In this document: piece by piece, positions 5,438 through 13,000 of the stretch
How the letters are laid out: each line of letters starts with the position of its first letter
Position numbering within the stretch: the stretch's first letter is position 1
Assembly: GCA_002841785.1 (NCBI GenBank)
Contig: PHAW01000003.1
Location: 1-34,468 of the forward strand
Direction: 5' to 3'
From: Deltaproteobacteria bacterium HGW-Deltaproteobacteria-3
Lineage (GTDB): Bacteria; Desulfobacterota; Desulfobulbia; Desulfobulbales; Desulfurivibrionaceae
Length of the DNA stretch: 34,468 nt
Made by a program: the position numbers and the translations under genes
Notes under the pieces: model-generated
What the model was told of the DNA's origin: nothing
What the model saw: only the letters and a program-made list of their open reading frames with translations
Databases searched by the model: none

Positions 5438-7895
5438 ATTTACCGCCGGCCGCGGGCAAGGCAAAGGTTCCGGCCGAGGGGTGGCTAAGTATCTCACTGG
5501 CGCCAAGGATTGGAAGGGCCGCACACGTCCAGCCATAGAGGTCTTGCGGGGCGATCCCTTCCTGGTGGCTTCCGTCGCGGACTCGCTGGACTTCAAATAC
5601 AAATACACTTCCGGCGTCATCACCTTCGCCCCGGAAGACGCGCCCAGCCACGAAGAGATCAATGAGGTGCTCGACGAATTTGAGCGCACCGCCTGGTCTG
5701 GGCTCGACCCCGATCAGTATATCTGGTCTGCAGTGCTCCATCTGGAGGAGGGTGGCGGCTGCCATATTCATATCTTTACTCCGCGAGTGGATTTGCGGAC
5801 CGGAAAATCGCTCAATATCGCTCCTCCCGGACGTAAAGGCCCAGAGGGATTCAAACCGAACCCTCTGTTCGACAGCCTGCGGGACTATTTTAACTATCGC
5901 GAGGGGTGGGCTCGGCCCGATGATCCTGCCCGTTCGCGGCTGCTCCAGCCGGGGCATCGCAAATTCCTGAATATCTCCAGACTCGCGGCAGAGCAAAATC
6001 CGCGACAGATGATCACCGACTATCTGGTTCATTGCATAGATCTCGGTGAAGTAACTGATCGCGCTGGGATCGTGACTGCGCTCAAGGCGGCCGGCTTCGA
6101 GATCCCCCGGCAGGGCAAGGGCTATCTCACCGTGCATGACTTGACCAGTGGGCAAAGATGGCGATTAAAAGGAGCCATATATGAAGAACATTTCGACGTT
6201 GGACAGCTTGCAGAAACACCTCCTGCAAAAGCAGAAGGAGAAACGCGAGCAGATCGAGTCCCTGACCCGGCGCGAGCTGGAGCAGCTTGGGGCGAACTTA
6301 CAAGACGCCGTGAATCACGCGCTGCATACCATCGAAAGCGATATGCAGAAGCGCATAGGGCGGATGAACCAATCCCTGCAAAAAAGCCTGGACCAGACCG
6401 GGAGACAAATTGGGACTCTGCAAACCTCCCTACGGAAGATATGGCTCAAGCCAGCCCTGATCGGCCTGAGCCTCTTTCTCGGCATCTCATCCGGGAGCTG
6501 GGGCCTGATGCAGTTTCTGGCGGCCCGCATCCAGAACCAAGTCGAGACGCTATCCCAACTCCGGCTCCAGATCGGGCAGGAGCAACAGGCTCTTCAACTG
6601 CTTCGGAACGAATCCTGGGGGGTGACCTTGCGCCAGGACAAACAGGGGAAATTCGTGGTGCTGCCGGTGGGCATTCAACCAAAAGCCTTCTGGAGCGTGG
6701 AAGGAAGACCTGCCTTGATGCTTTCCAACGAGTGAGGGCAACCTATGACCGAATTAGAGCAACAGTTGACCACCGCATTGACCAGGCTATCACGGCAATA
6801 CTCGCTGGAACAACAACAGCAGGCCGAACTTATCACAGCCTTGTCGCGGCAGGTGGAGCAGCTCACCAAGCAAGTCTCCACCTTGGCGCACTCCTACAGG
6901 CGGCTGACCGAACTCTGGAAAGAGGAATGGGAGAGCTGATCATGTACCGCGATAACGAACTGGAGCAATTCAAAGGCAAGATCAACTTGGTGGAGTTCGC
7001 CCAGAGTCTCGGCTATCAGGTGGACCGCAGGGAATCGTCACGGAATTCGAAGGTGATGCGCCATGATAATGGCGATAAAATCGTCGTGGCCACCGGTCAA
7101 AATGGCCATGGTATCTACTTCTCGGTCCGGGATGACCGTGACAACGGGTCGATCATCGACTTCGTCCAGAAGCGAACAGGGGCAAGCCTTGGCCAAACCC
7201 GCAAAGCCCTGCGACCCTGGATCGATGGAGCCGAGGTGTCACCGCAACAACAAAGGCATCCGGAACCGAAACCTGTTCCGACAAGCAGGGATCGCCAGCA
7301 AGTGATTCTTGCTTACGCCAAAACTGAGCCGGTGCAGCATCACGCCTATCTTGCCTCACGCGGCATCGAAGACTCCACCTTGGCCGATCCCCGTTTTGTC
7401 GGCATGGTCCGTCAGGACACTCGGGGTAACGCAATCTTCCCTCACCATGACAGCGAGGGCTTAGCAGGATACGAACTGAAAAACAACGGCTTCACCGGCT
7501 TTGCCCGAGGGGGCACAAAAGCTATCTGGCACTCCAATAACCTTGCCATCGCCAAACGTGTGGTAATCGTAGAAAGTGCCATTGACGGACTTTCCCATGC
7601 GCAGCTCCATAAAAATCCCGATTCGGCCTATGTGAGCATTGGCGGACAAATGAGCGAGCATCAACAGACATTATTGCGCAGAGTATTTGAACGTGCGACA
7701 AACCGGGAAGCCGAGATAGTCATCGCGACCGACAATGATCCTGGCGGTGACAGCCTTGCCGGGGAAATCCAAAAGCTTATTCCTGCTCATGGGCAATTTT
7801 TGCGATCCGTACCAGCAAAAAAAGACTGGAATGCAGAACTGCAACACAAACAATGTTCTCGGGAAAAAACCGCGTTACCTTATCCTCATTCCTAA
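5427..7895 (+). CDS. mobA: MOBP (MbeA-like) relaxase fused to a DUF3991/TOPRIM domain
   Basis: An 822-aa fusion. Residues 1 to ~200 form a relaxase like ColE1 MbeA: Tyr22 in VAKYLTG is the likely nucleophile, YTSGVITFA follows, and His105, His113 and His115 (HLEEGGGCHIH) form a three-His metal site where MbeA itself has HEN. Residues ~250-505 are a Pro/Ala/Arg-rich linker overlapping two nested mob genes. Residues ~506-822 carry a zinc-finger-like/DUF3991 segment (YLASRGIEDSTLADPRF) and a TOPRIM domain with Glu716 (VVIVESAIDG) and Asp769/Asp771 (ATDNDPGGD), as in primases. The start at 5427 has GAGG seven bases ahead; ATG 5415 is an alternative. The protein should nick oriT and may prime replication, like MobA/RepB of IncQ but with an unrelated primase fold. 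Confidence 0.9.
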   Translation: MHIKFTAGRGQGKGSGRGVAKYLTGAKDWKGRTRPAIEVLRGDPFLVASVADSLDFKYKYTSGVITFAPEDAPSHEEINEVLDEFERTAWSGLDPDQYIWSAVLHLEEGGGCHIHIFTPRVDLRTGKSLNIAPPGRKGPEGFKPNPLFDSLRDYFNYREGWARPDDPARSRLLQPGHRKFLNISRLAAEQNPRQMITDYLVHCIDLGEVTDRAGIVTALKAAGFEIPRQGKGYLTVHDLTSGQRWRLKGAIYEEHFDVGQLAETPPAKAEGETRADRVPDPARAGAAWGELTRRRESRAAYHRKRYAEAHRADEPIPAKKPGPDRETNWDSANLPTEDMAQASPDRPEPLSRHLIRELGPDAVSGGPHPEPSRDAIPTPAPDRAGATGSSTASERILGGDLAPGQTGEIRGAAGGHSTKSLLERGRKTCLDAFQRVRATYDRIRATVDHRIDQAITAILAGTTTAGRTYHSLVAAGGAAHQASLHLGALLQAADRTLERGMGELIMYRDNELEQFKGKINLVEFAQSLGYQVDRRESSRNSKVMRHDNGDKIVVATGQNGHGIYFSVRDDRDNGSIIDFVQKRTGASLGQTRKALRPWIDGAEVSPQQQRHPEPKPVPTSRDRQQVILAYAKTEPVQHHAYLASRGIEDSTLADPRFVGMVRQDTRGNAIFPHHDSEGLAGYELKNNGFTGFARGGTKAIWHSNNLAIAKRVVIVESAIDGLSHAQLHKNPDSAYVSIGGQMSEHQQTLLRRVFERATNREAEIVIATDNDPGGDSLAGEIQKLIPAHGQFLRSVPAKKDWNAELQHKQCSREKTALPYPHS
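6181..6735 (+). CDS. mobB: MobB (MbeB)-like protein nested in the relaxase gene
   Basis: A 184-aa protein read in a different frame wholly inside the relaxase gene. AAAGGAG precedes the ATG at good spacing, which supports real expression. The N-terminal half is a long amphipathic, coiled-coil helix (LLQKQKEKREQIESLTRREL onward). A membrane segment follows at ~100-120 (ALIGLSLFLGISSGSWGL), then a second coiled coil. ColE1-type loci nest mbeB in mbeA in the same way; MobB proteins tether the relaxosome to the membrane or stabilise the relaxase. Similarity is by architecture and position more than by residue identity. Confidence 0.8.
   Translation: MKNISTLDSLQKHLLQKQKEKREQIESLTRRELEQLGANLQDAVNHALHTIESDMQKRIGRMNQSLQKSLDQTGRQIGTLQTSLRKIWLKPALIGLSLFLGISSGSWGLMQFLAARIQNQVETLSQLRLQIGQEQQALQLLRNESWGVTLRQDKQGKFVVLPVGIQPKAFWSVEGRPALMLSNE
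6745..6939 (+). CDS. mobD: MobD (MbeD)-like protein nested in the relaxase gene
   Basis: A 64-aa, Gln- and Leu-rich coiled-coil protein (MTELEQQLTTAL, RQVEQLTKQVSTL) in the same alternative frame as the MobB-like gene and starting 9 bases after it. GAGGG precedes the ATG. Length, opening MTELE and position inside the relaxase gene match ColE1 MbeD, which has been linked to entry exclusion and mobilisation. Its stop codon is two bases before an in-frame ATG (6942) of the relaxase frame, which could allow coupled internal initiation there. Confidence 0.78.
   Translation: MTELEQQLTTALTRLSRQYSLEQQQQAELITALSRQVEQLTKQVSTLAHSYRRLTELWKEEWES
6942..7895 (+). CDS. Possible separately translated TOPRIM primase (internal start in mobA)
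   Basis: In the relaxase frame an ATG at 6942 follows GGGAGAG at suitable spacing, two bases after the mobD stop. Translation here would give a 317-aa protein consisting of only the DUF3991/TOPRIM part. RSF1010 makes its RepB' primase by exactly such an internal start in mobA. The domain boundary coincides with this codon. Expression from this start is an inference. Confidence 0.5.
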   Translation: MYRDNELEQFKGKINLVEFAQSLGYQVDRRESSRNSKVMRHDNGDKIVVATGQNGHGIYFSVRDDRDNGSIIDFVQKRTGASLGQTRKALRPWIDGAEVSPQQQRHPEPKPVPTSRDRQQVILAYAKTEPVQHHAYLASRGIEDSTLADPRFVGMVRQDTRGNAIFPHHDSEGLAGYELKNNGFTGFARGGTKAIWHSNNLAIAKRVVIVESAIDGLSHAQLHKNPDSAYVSIGGQMSEHQQTLLRRVFERATNREAEIVIATDNDPGGDSLAGEIQKLIPAHGQFLRSVPAKKDWNAELQHKQCSREKTALPYPHS

Positions 7896-8391
7896 GCAAT
7901 CCAAAGAAAATAGCCCTGTTCCGGAGAGATTGACCCAGAGGAATACTTTGCGTGATGGTTTTAGCTACGGTTATCGGCGCGCGCTAAATTTACGAGTGTG
8001 CGGGAGAAGATTCTTGTTTCCGATTTGCTAACTCGAGTGTTCAGTTTTCAGGCAATCGTATCCAGCTCCTTTTGAGTGAATTGACTCAAGTCGATCTCCT
8101 TGGGCAGGTCCTGCCGCAAGGGGACCAATTTTAAAAAGGTCACGGAAGAAGCTGTTGCGGAGGCTGTCAAAAAACTGAATAACCGACCACGAAAGTGCCT
8201 CGAATACCAGACACCGCATGGAGTATTCTGACTGGCGGCTCGTGGTGCACTTTCAATTTGAATTCACCAAAGAGCCGCTTGGGATTTGAATTGTCGGACT
8301 GCGGAAGGGAGCACTATCTGTGAAAAAAATCGGCTGACATTTCCAGAGTTCAAAAATTTCATCTTTGTCCACATGATATTTCAACGCGCAC
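7896..8391. other. Gene-free stretch with an IS30 remnant
   Basis: Between the relaxase stop and the cargo gene the only recognisable content is the 3' end of an IS30-type transposase (8112-8231) and its adjoining non-coding end (8232-8269). Bases 7896-8110 and 8270-8391 show no gene or repeat that can be named. Confidence 0.6.
8112..8269 (+). pseudogene. IS30-family transposase remnant, C-terminal end
   Basis: Reading 8118-8231 gives KGTNFKKVTEEAV, then LNNRPRKCLEYQTP and a stop, the characteristic C-terminus of IS30-family transposases. The frame is lost upstream, so only about 38 codons survive. The bases after the stop (8232-8253) recur at 22062-22083 and look like the IS 3' end. The element is dead and marks an old insertion at the backbone/cargo border. 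Confidence 0.85.
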
Positions 8392-8754
8392 TTAGACAAA
8401 AATAGCCATACCAATCAAACCGGTGGCCCACAGCCATAAGGGTGGACAGACCCCCGCCGGAAACCAGTACAAGCCGTATTCCCTTTGCAGCAGGCGGGCT
8501 ATAGGTTTGGGTGGCTGCGGGTAAATCGTAATAATATCCGCTTCCCAAGTAAGGCGCAACCAAAGGTCAAAGGCTCCGACTGGCAACAAGGGGAGTAGCA
8601 AGATGGCAGCGAAGAACTTTGGCGTAGCACTTTCAACGATCCCAATCCAGGTCAACAGCCCAAGCCAAAAGCCGTAGAACACCAATAACCCGAGCATGAA
8701 AAATATGGCGCGGGAGCAATGCCCCACTCCAGGGAGAAATTGACGGCGAGTCAT
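8392..8754 (-). CDS. Small membrane protein downstream of the ankyrin gene
   Basis: A 120-aa protein with three or four hydrophobic segments (AIFFMLGLLVFYGFWLGLLTWIG, FFAAILLLPLLPVGAF and LWLWATGLIGMAIFV at the C-terminus). It has no named family. It starts 10 bases after the stop of the S41/ankyrin gene on the same strand and is probably co-transcribed and co-translated with it. A GAGGGAA ribosome site lies before the ATG. A membrane partner for the exported ankyrin protein is a guess from position. Confidence 0.7.
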   Translation of the reverse strand: MTRRQFLPGVGHCSRAIFFMLGLLVFYGFWLGLLTWIGIVESATPKFFAAILLLPLLPVGAFDLWLRLTWEADIITIYPQPPKPIARLLQREYGLYWFPAGVCPPLWLWATGLIGMAIFV

Positions 8755-8764
8755 GGCTGTTCCC

Positions 8765-10870
8765 TCATTTGTCCTTGGACTGGGAAGCCTCCGGATGCTC
8801 GATCATCCGTTGCAGCATTTCCATGGTTTCGGTTTGCCGAGATTTTTGCCAATGGCTATCCTGACGTGGGGCGTTCTGGATCAAGGAATAAATCTTTTCG
8901 GCGTCCGCGCTTCCGTGTTGTCGTTTGGCTTCGGCATACTCAAAAATGTTCTTCCCCCGATAGGGATGGTCATCAATCGTGGCACCATACTCAAGCAGGA
9001 GTTGGACCTGGACAAGATTCGCATCCTGGACCGAGCTCATCAGGGCCGTGTTTCCCTGGGGTGCGATGTAATCCGGCGACACCCCTGCGGCCAATAACAC
9101 GCGCAAGGTCGGAGTGTCATTGGTGTATGCTGCAACCCAAACCTGTTCGGCTACTTCCACCGTCGCATATTTTTCCTTGGGGATCGCCGCGATCAAGAGA
9201 GCGACCGCCTCGCTTTGTTTTTCTTGTACCGTCAGGGCCAGTGGTGTGTTGCTGGTTGGATACTTGTTGGCGCGCTTGATAGGATCAAGCCCTTGGCTGA
9301 TGAGATAGCGTGTGCTTTCCAAGAAGCCGCTACGGGCGGCGTAGGCTAAAGCGGTCCGACCATTGATGTCGGTCGCCTGCAGGTGCTTGTAATCGCGCTG
9401 GCCGATGGCCTTCAATACCTTGGGCATGCCGACGGCTGCGGCGGCTATGGCGAGGGGGTAGCCGACTAGCGGGGTGCGACCGTCCCGTTCCATCACACGA
9501 TGGTATGGCAGCAAGCGGTCCAGCGAATTCGGACTAGCTTCGGCGTCCAGATCGGCACCGGCTTCGATCAGGCGTACAGCCTCATCCTGCTGCTCGGCCA
9601 GAATGGCGCGAATCAGTGGGGAAATCTTTTCATCTTTGCGAATAAAGGGGTTCTCCGGCATCCGGCCATTGACAGCCAACGTGGCGAGGGCTATTTCCAG
9701 CGCTTTGCCAGCAGGCACGGAAACGTCAGGGAGAATTCGGTCTTGGGTTTGCGACTTGCCTGGGAACTTAAGTAATTCATGGGTCAGCAATATCGCCCGG
9801 CTCTTGCTGAATTTGATGATGGTCTTGTGACTCGCCAATCCGGCAGTCGGCTCACCATACACTTTGGCATGTCCGGTGGCCTGCAACACCCCGGCGATAA
9901 TCTCCGCGCCACCGCGCGTCTTGCTCGAAACCAAGACTAGGATGGGAATATCCAACACCCTGGCAGGCAACGTCGTCGATTTGAGCCGCACCTCATGGCC
10001 TTGCCTCTGCGGGTTGATTGCCTCATAGATCAGTGCCCCCTGAGGTAAGAAGCGGCCAAGTATGGCATACAACATATCAAGGCTGCCGCCGCCGGAATCG
10101 CGCAAATCAAGCAGCAAGGATTTAACCGGCGCTTCGTTCTGCAAGGCTTTCAGCCCTTCATCGAAATGTAAGTCACGGCTTATAAACAGGTCGGGGAGAT
10201 AGATTCGGGCAATGCCCATCCTCTTATCCATCCAGTGTGCGGAAAAGTTCTCCGAAGGCGACACATTGCCTTTTGCCTGAACCGACAGCGAGATCGGATC
10301 AAAACCAAACTCGGCTGCTGGGTCCTGCAGGGCTTGGAGGAACGCCGCTTCGAATTCGTCTGCAACACCGCGAAAGCCGGTGAATAATTTCTTGTCGGGT
10401 TCATGCGCCCGCACGAGCGCACAGGCCTCGGCCAGGGTGTGATGGACTTGGCTGACCAGATCGGTGCGGAGGCGCGGGTCATCCAGGCGAGAATCCGTGG
10501 GGACCTGTCCCCTCCATCTTGCTTTCCAGCGCGGCGTATCGCCAAGTTTGCCAGGCAGAGTTTCGAGGGTAAGGTGTTTGTCCAAGCTGGGTAGGAGGTA
10601 AGCGAGCGTCTTTTGCATTATTTTTTCGGTGACAGGGAAGCCATGTTCCTTCACCAGATAATCCAATAAGGCCCCGATCTCCGGCATCCAGTTGATGGTT
10701 CCGCAGGCGCTGAGACTGGTCGGCAGCTCTCCCAACCATAGGGCCTCAGAATCAGCAGCCGGGGACTCGTCCGCCAACGCCGCCGGGCACGGTAGGCCCA
10801 GCATCAAGACGGTGACCACAACTATGGCTAGAAGAAACAGGGGCCGTTGATTCACAGAATGCCTTCTCAT
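8765..10870 (-). CDS. Exported S41 protease-like protein with C-terminal ankyrin repeats
   Basis: A 701-aa protein. Residues 1-33 form a signal peptide (RRHSVNQR, a hydrophobic run, cleavage near ALADE). Residues ~215-395 have the S41 (tail-specific/C-terminal processing protease) core: LLLDLRDSGGGSLD, then KTRGGAEIIAGVLQ and VYGEPTAG. In Prc-type enzymes Ser, Asp and Lys lie at offsets 0, +11 and +25; here those positions are Gly320, Ala331 and Leu345, so catalysis of that kind is not expected. Residues ~415-690 form ankyrin repeats (NGRTALAYAARSG, GNTALMSSVQDANL), suggesting protein binding in the periplasm. The ATG lies inside a RAYT end repeat and overlaps the RAYT stop, so the native start may have been replaced. 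A downstream start is possible. Confidence 0.85.
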   Translation of the reverse strand: MRRHSVNQRPLFLLAIVVVTVLMLGLPCPAALADESPAADSEALWLGELPTSLSACGTINWMPEIGALLDYLVKEHGFPVTEKIMQKTLAYLLPSLDKHLTLETLPGKLGDTPRWKARWRGQVPTDSRLDDPRLRTDLVSQVHHTLAEACALVRAHEPDKKLFTGFRGVADEFEAAFLQALQDPAAEFGFDPISLSVQAKGNVSPSENFSAHWMDKRMGIARIYLPDLFISRDLHFDEGLKALQNEAPVKSLLLDLRDSGGGSLDMLYAILGRFLPQGALIYEAINPQRQGHEVRLKSTTLPARVLDIPILVLVSSKTRGGAEIIAGVLQATGHAKVYGEPTAGLASHKTIIKFSKSRAILLTHELLKFPGKSQTQDRILPDVSVPAGKALEIALATLAVNGRMPENPFIRKDEKISPLIRAILAEQQDEAVRLIEAGADLDAEASPNSLDRLLPYHRVMERDGRTPLVGYPLAIAAAAVGMPKVLKAIGQRDYKHLQATDINGRTALAYAARSGFLESTRYLISQGLDPIKRANKYPTSNTPLALTVQEKQSEAVALLIAAIPKEKYATVEVAEQVWVAAYTNDTPTLRVLLAAGVSPDYIAPQGNTALMSSVQDANLVQVQLLLEYGATIDDHPYRGKNIFEYAEAKRQHGSADAEKIYSLIQNAPRQDSHWQKSRQTETMEMLQRMIEHPEASQSKDK

Positions 10871-11912
10871 CTGATCCCGTCCTCTTCCCGAGCGAGAGCC
10901 CGGTTAATGCTCGATGTGTTCACGCCAAGATGGCGCGCGATCTCTGCACCGGACAGGCCAAGCTCATGCCGACTTCGACGGGCAATGGTCATTCTGGCCT
11001 CGCACACGATGCGGCGTCTGTTCCCCAGTTGCAGTTCTTCGGAACTGATCTTACTCCGCTCGCATTCTTCCCGGATAATATCGGTTATCGTGCGGCCGTC
11101 TCGCCGGTGTTTCAGTTGCCGTGCCAAGTTTCCCTCGGCTTCATTCAGGATTTCCCGAATAAAATCCCCGTTACCCAGTATCCGCTGATCGTATTCCTCT
11201 TGCAGGACCTTTCCTCGCATGGCAAGCACCCGGGACCAGCCGCCCTGGCTCCGGATCAGCCCGCCGCCGGTCAGTACCGGATCTCGTCCCTGCCCAGTCC
11301 CCTCCTGCACGAATCGTCGGTAGGCCTCCCGCGCTTTTCGCGTTGTCTTGCCGAATTGAAGCAGTACCTGCTCGGTGTCCATCCAAGGGCATTCTCTCTT
11401 GTTCATCAGGGCACTGTGACCACACCAAGGATAGCAGTCCAGATCTTCCAGGGTATTTACCATTCCGGCCCGCATGGGGTTGAGATGGATGTAGCGAACC
11501 AGGGCCAGAAGGTACTGGTCCTCATCGCAGAGGATGGATTTGTAGCGGTTTTCGAAGAGATGGCCGGTGCGGCGGTGACGACAATTAAAATAGAGGGCGT
11601 ACCCGGTGAGAAGTTTGCGCATGGCAGTGGAAACGCCCGTCTCACCGCTCTTGAAAATGAGGTGGACGTGGTTGTCCATCAGGACCCAGGCGTAAACAAC
11701 GCACTTCCCCTCCGTGACAATTCGGCCGAGTCTTTCGAGGAATCGGATTTTATCCTCGTCATCTCGAAAAATGTTCGTCTTATCAATGCCCCGAACCATG
11801 ATGTGATGCAAGGCGCCGGGGATATCCAATCGTGCTTGGCGTGGCATGATGCGATCCTACGGAAGGCTCTTGGTATTGTCAACTGAAAGCACTCTGTGAA
11901 TCAACGTCCCCC
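10840..11912 (-). mobile_element. REP-associated tyrosine transposase element with inverted ends
   Basis: The transposase gene is flanked by an inverted repeat of about 23 bp: 10840-10862 reads GGGGCCGTTGATTCACAGA and so on, and 11889-11911 is its inverse with two or three differences. Solo copies of the 3' end occur at 12870-12901 and 18656-18697. RAYT proteins mobilise or maintain short palindromic REP sequences. The inverted pair and scattered solo ends fit such an element. Confidence 0.75.
10867..11847 (-). CDS. rayT: REP-associated tyrosine transposase (Y1 HUH family, RAYT)
   Basis: A 326-aa protein. The N-terminal ~150 residues are a Y1/IS200-like HUH domain: opening MPRQARLDIPGALHHIMVRG, HUH motif DNHVHLIF, and the tyrosine region LVRYIHLNPMRAG typical of RAYTs. 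The C-terminal part has a helix-turn-helix (HELGLSGAEIARHLGVNTSSINRAL), seen in RAYTs with a DnaA-like tail. It would nick and join single-stranded REP DNA. The gene seems intact, on the minus strand, and its stop overlaps the ATG of the ankyrin gene by four bases. Confidence 0.92.
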   Translation of the reverse strand: MPRQARLDIPGALHHIMVRGIDKTNIFRDDEDKIRFLERLGRIVTEGKCVVYAWVLMDNHVHLIFKSGETGVSTAMRKLLTGYALYFNCRHRRTGHLFENRYKSILCDEDQYLLALVRYIHLNPMRAGMVNTLEDLDCYPWCGHSALMNKRECPWMDTEQVLLQFGKTTRKAREAYRRFVQEGTGQGRDPVLTGGGLIRSQGGWSRVLAMRGKVLQEEYDQRILGNGDFIREILNEAEGNLARQLKHRRDGRTITDIIREECERSKISSEELQLGNRRRIVCEARMTIARRSRHELGLSGAEIARHLGVNTSSINRALAREEDGIR

Positions 11913-11920
11913 AACTCTTC

Positions 11921-12547
11921 TTAGCGCGTAACTATTTCAGCAAATCCGTCCCACCTATTGACATCCCAATCGTTCTCAAAAAGGTAGCGAATGATCACAT
12001 TACCTTTCCTGTCGATTAGATAGGTGTCGGGTTGCCCACCCATCCTCTCCTCATATCCTGATGAGGCTGAGGCTCCGAAAGCCTTAGCGGTGGCGTAGTC
12101 GCCCATCACCACAGGATAGTTAACCCCTTTTTTCTTGAGGGCTTCAGAGACCTTAGCCATATACCCCAGAGAAACATCGGTCAACGGGCCAGTATCATTC
12201 GCTTTATCCATAAGGATACCAATAACAGTGAAGCCCTTGGGGCCGTACTTTTTTTGTAAGGCAATAAAGATAGGAGGAAGCATTACAGGATTGAATCCTG
12301 TAGCGGGTCCCAAAAAGAAATGCACCACCATACCCTGCCCTTTGTACTTGTCAGAGTCAAGAATGGCACCACCATCTACGGAGGGGAGCTTGAAGCTTGG
12401 CATCTTCTTTGGCGCGGCATGGGCCTGTGCTGCGAACAGGCAAAATAAAACAGACAGCAGTCCGGTGAACAATATTTTGGAAATAATTTCTCTTAAGGTA
12501 AACCCCCGGCTTTGCCGGTGGGCTCTGACTTGCATTATGGTTTTCAT
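11921..12547 (-). CDS. Exported thioredoxin-fold (TlpA/redoxin-like) protein lacking CxxC
   Basis: A 208-aa protein with an N-terminal signal peptide (hydrophobic ILFTGLLSVLFCLFAAQAHA, residues ~25-44). The redoxin fold is recognisable: FKLPSVDGG, MVVHFFLGP, PPIFIALQKKYGPKGFTVIGI, and the cis-proline region GGQPDTYLIDRKGNVI. Where TlpA proteins have the WCxxC active site this one reads GPATGFN, with TGFN at 83-86, so no redox cysteines exist. It may act as a binding or chaperone domain. The ATG at 12547 is preceded by a run of nine C and has no clear ribosome site; ATG 12535 is an alternative. The start is uncertain. Confidence 0.8.
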   Translation of the reverse strand: MKTIMQVRAHRQSRGFTLREIISKILFTGLLSVLFCLFAAQAHAAPKKMPSFKLPSVDGGAILDSDKYKGQGMVVHFFLGPATGFNPVMLPPIFIALQKKYGPKGFTVIGILMDKANDTGPLTDVSLGYMAKVSEALKKKGVNYPVVMGDYATAKAFGASASSGYEERMGGQPDTYLIDRKGNVIIRYLFENDWDVNRWDGFAEIVTR

Positions 12548-12660
12548 GGGGGGGGGAAGCCTTCTATGGTAGTGGTTGATAATTACTATGGCCCGCTCAA
12601 TGTCAATGAGCACCATAATTTTGGATAGATCCTGAATCCGTGACGCCCGAAGACGTTTGT

Positions 12661-12707
12661 GAGGCTTTGTGGCCCCCGAAAAAGTTTTGCGGAGCCACAC
12701 AGGCCTC
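12661..12707. repeat. Imperfect palindrome upstream of the thioredoxin-like gene
   Basis: Arms 12661-12678 and 12690-12707 pair imperfectly around a short loop. On the minus strand it precedes the thioredoxin-like gene by about 110 bases. It could be a REP-like hairpin, a leader structure or a terminator of upstream transcription; no T run follows. Confidence 0.4.
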
Positions 12708-12869
12708 TTGATGGTCAAAAAATCGCCCTTATGGGCCAGCCGGCATTGTCATGCCCTCCTTTTTGCCAAAAATCGCTGCATCCAGACGTGCTGCTCCTGT
12801 TGAAACATGCGGACGACATGCTCCCGCCTCAGGGAGGAGCAAGCTTATTATAGAGAAACAGGGTACGTG

Positions 12870-12901
12870 TGATTCACAGAATGCCTTCTCATCTGATCCC
12901 G
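12870..12901 (-). repeat. Solo RAYT 3'-end repeat
   Basis: Thirty-two bases match the RAYT element end at 10848-10879 almost perfectly, in the same orientation. Here the repeat abuts an IS3 orfB fragment, with no transposase gene attached. Confidence 0.75.
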
Positions 12902-12903
12902 AC

Positions 12904-13000
12904 TCGCCTCTTGTCTGGTTTTGAAATGACAATGGCGGACAAGCTCATTTTTCAGTGTACCCCAGAAACTTTCCATGGGGGCGTTGTCGTAGCAGCTTAA
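12904..13000 (-). pseudogene. IS3-family transposase orfB fragment
   Basis: Minus-strand reading gives SCYDNAPMESFWGTLKNEL then HCHFKTRQEA, the conserved region with the last catalytic Glu in IS3-group orfB. Only about 32 codons remain. The fragment begins inside the 3' end of the S41-PDZ gene in another frame and ends at the RAYT solo repeat. Confidence 0.85.

Larger units (their letters stand above)
12548..12944. other. Gene-free stretch with palindrome, RAYT end and IS3 scar
   Basis: Upstream of the thioredoxin-like gene lie a C9 tract (12548-12556 on the minus strand), an imperfect 47-bp palindrome (12661-12707, arms GAGGC..TTGTGGC), a RAYT solo end (12870-12901) and the edge of an IS3-family transposase fragment. 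No complete gene is seen. Confidence 0.55.

Noticed and set aside
5060-7895. Self-transmissible conjugative element
   Set aside because: Relaxase and accessory genes are present but no type IV secretion or coupling protein genes are seen in the island, so it is at most mobilisable by a helper.
10930-11886. A 318-aa plus-strand protein
   Set aside because: It is the antisense of the RAYT gene, whose catalytic motifs are clear.
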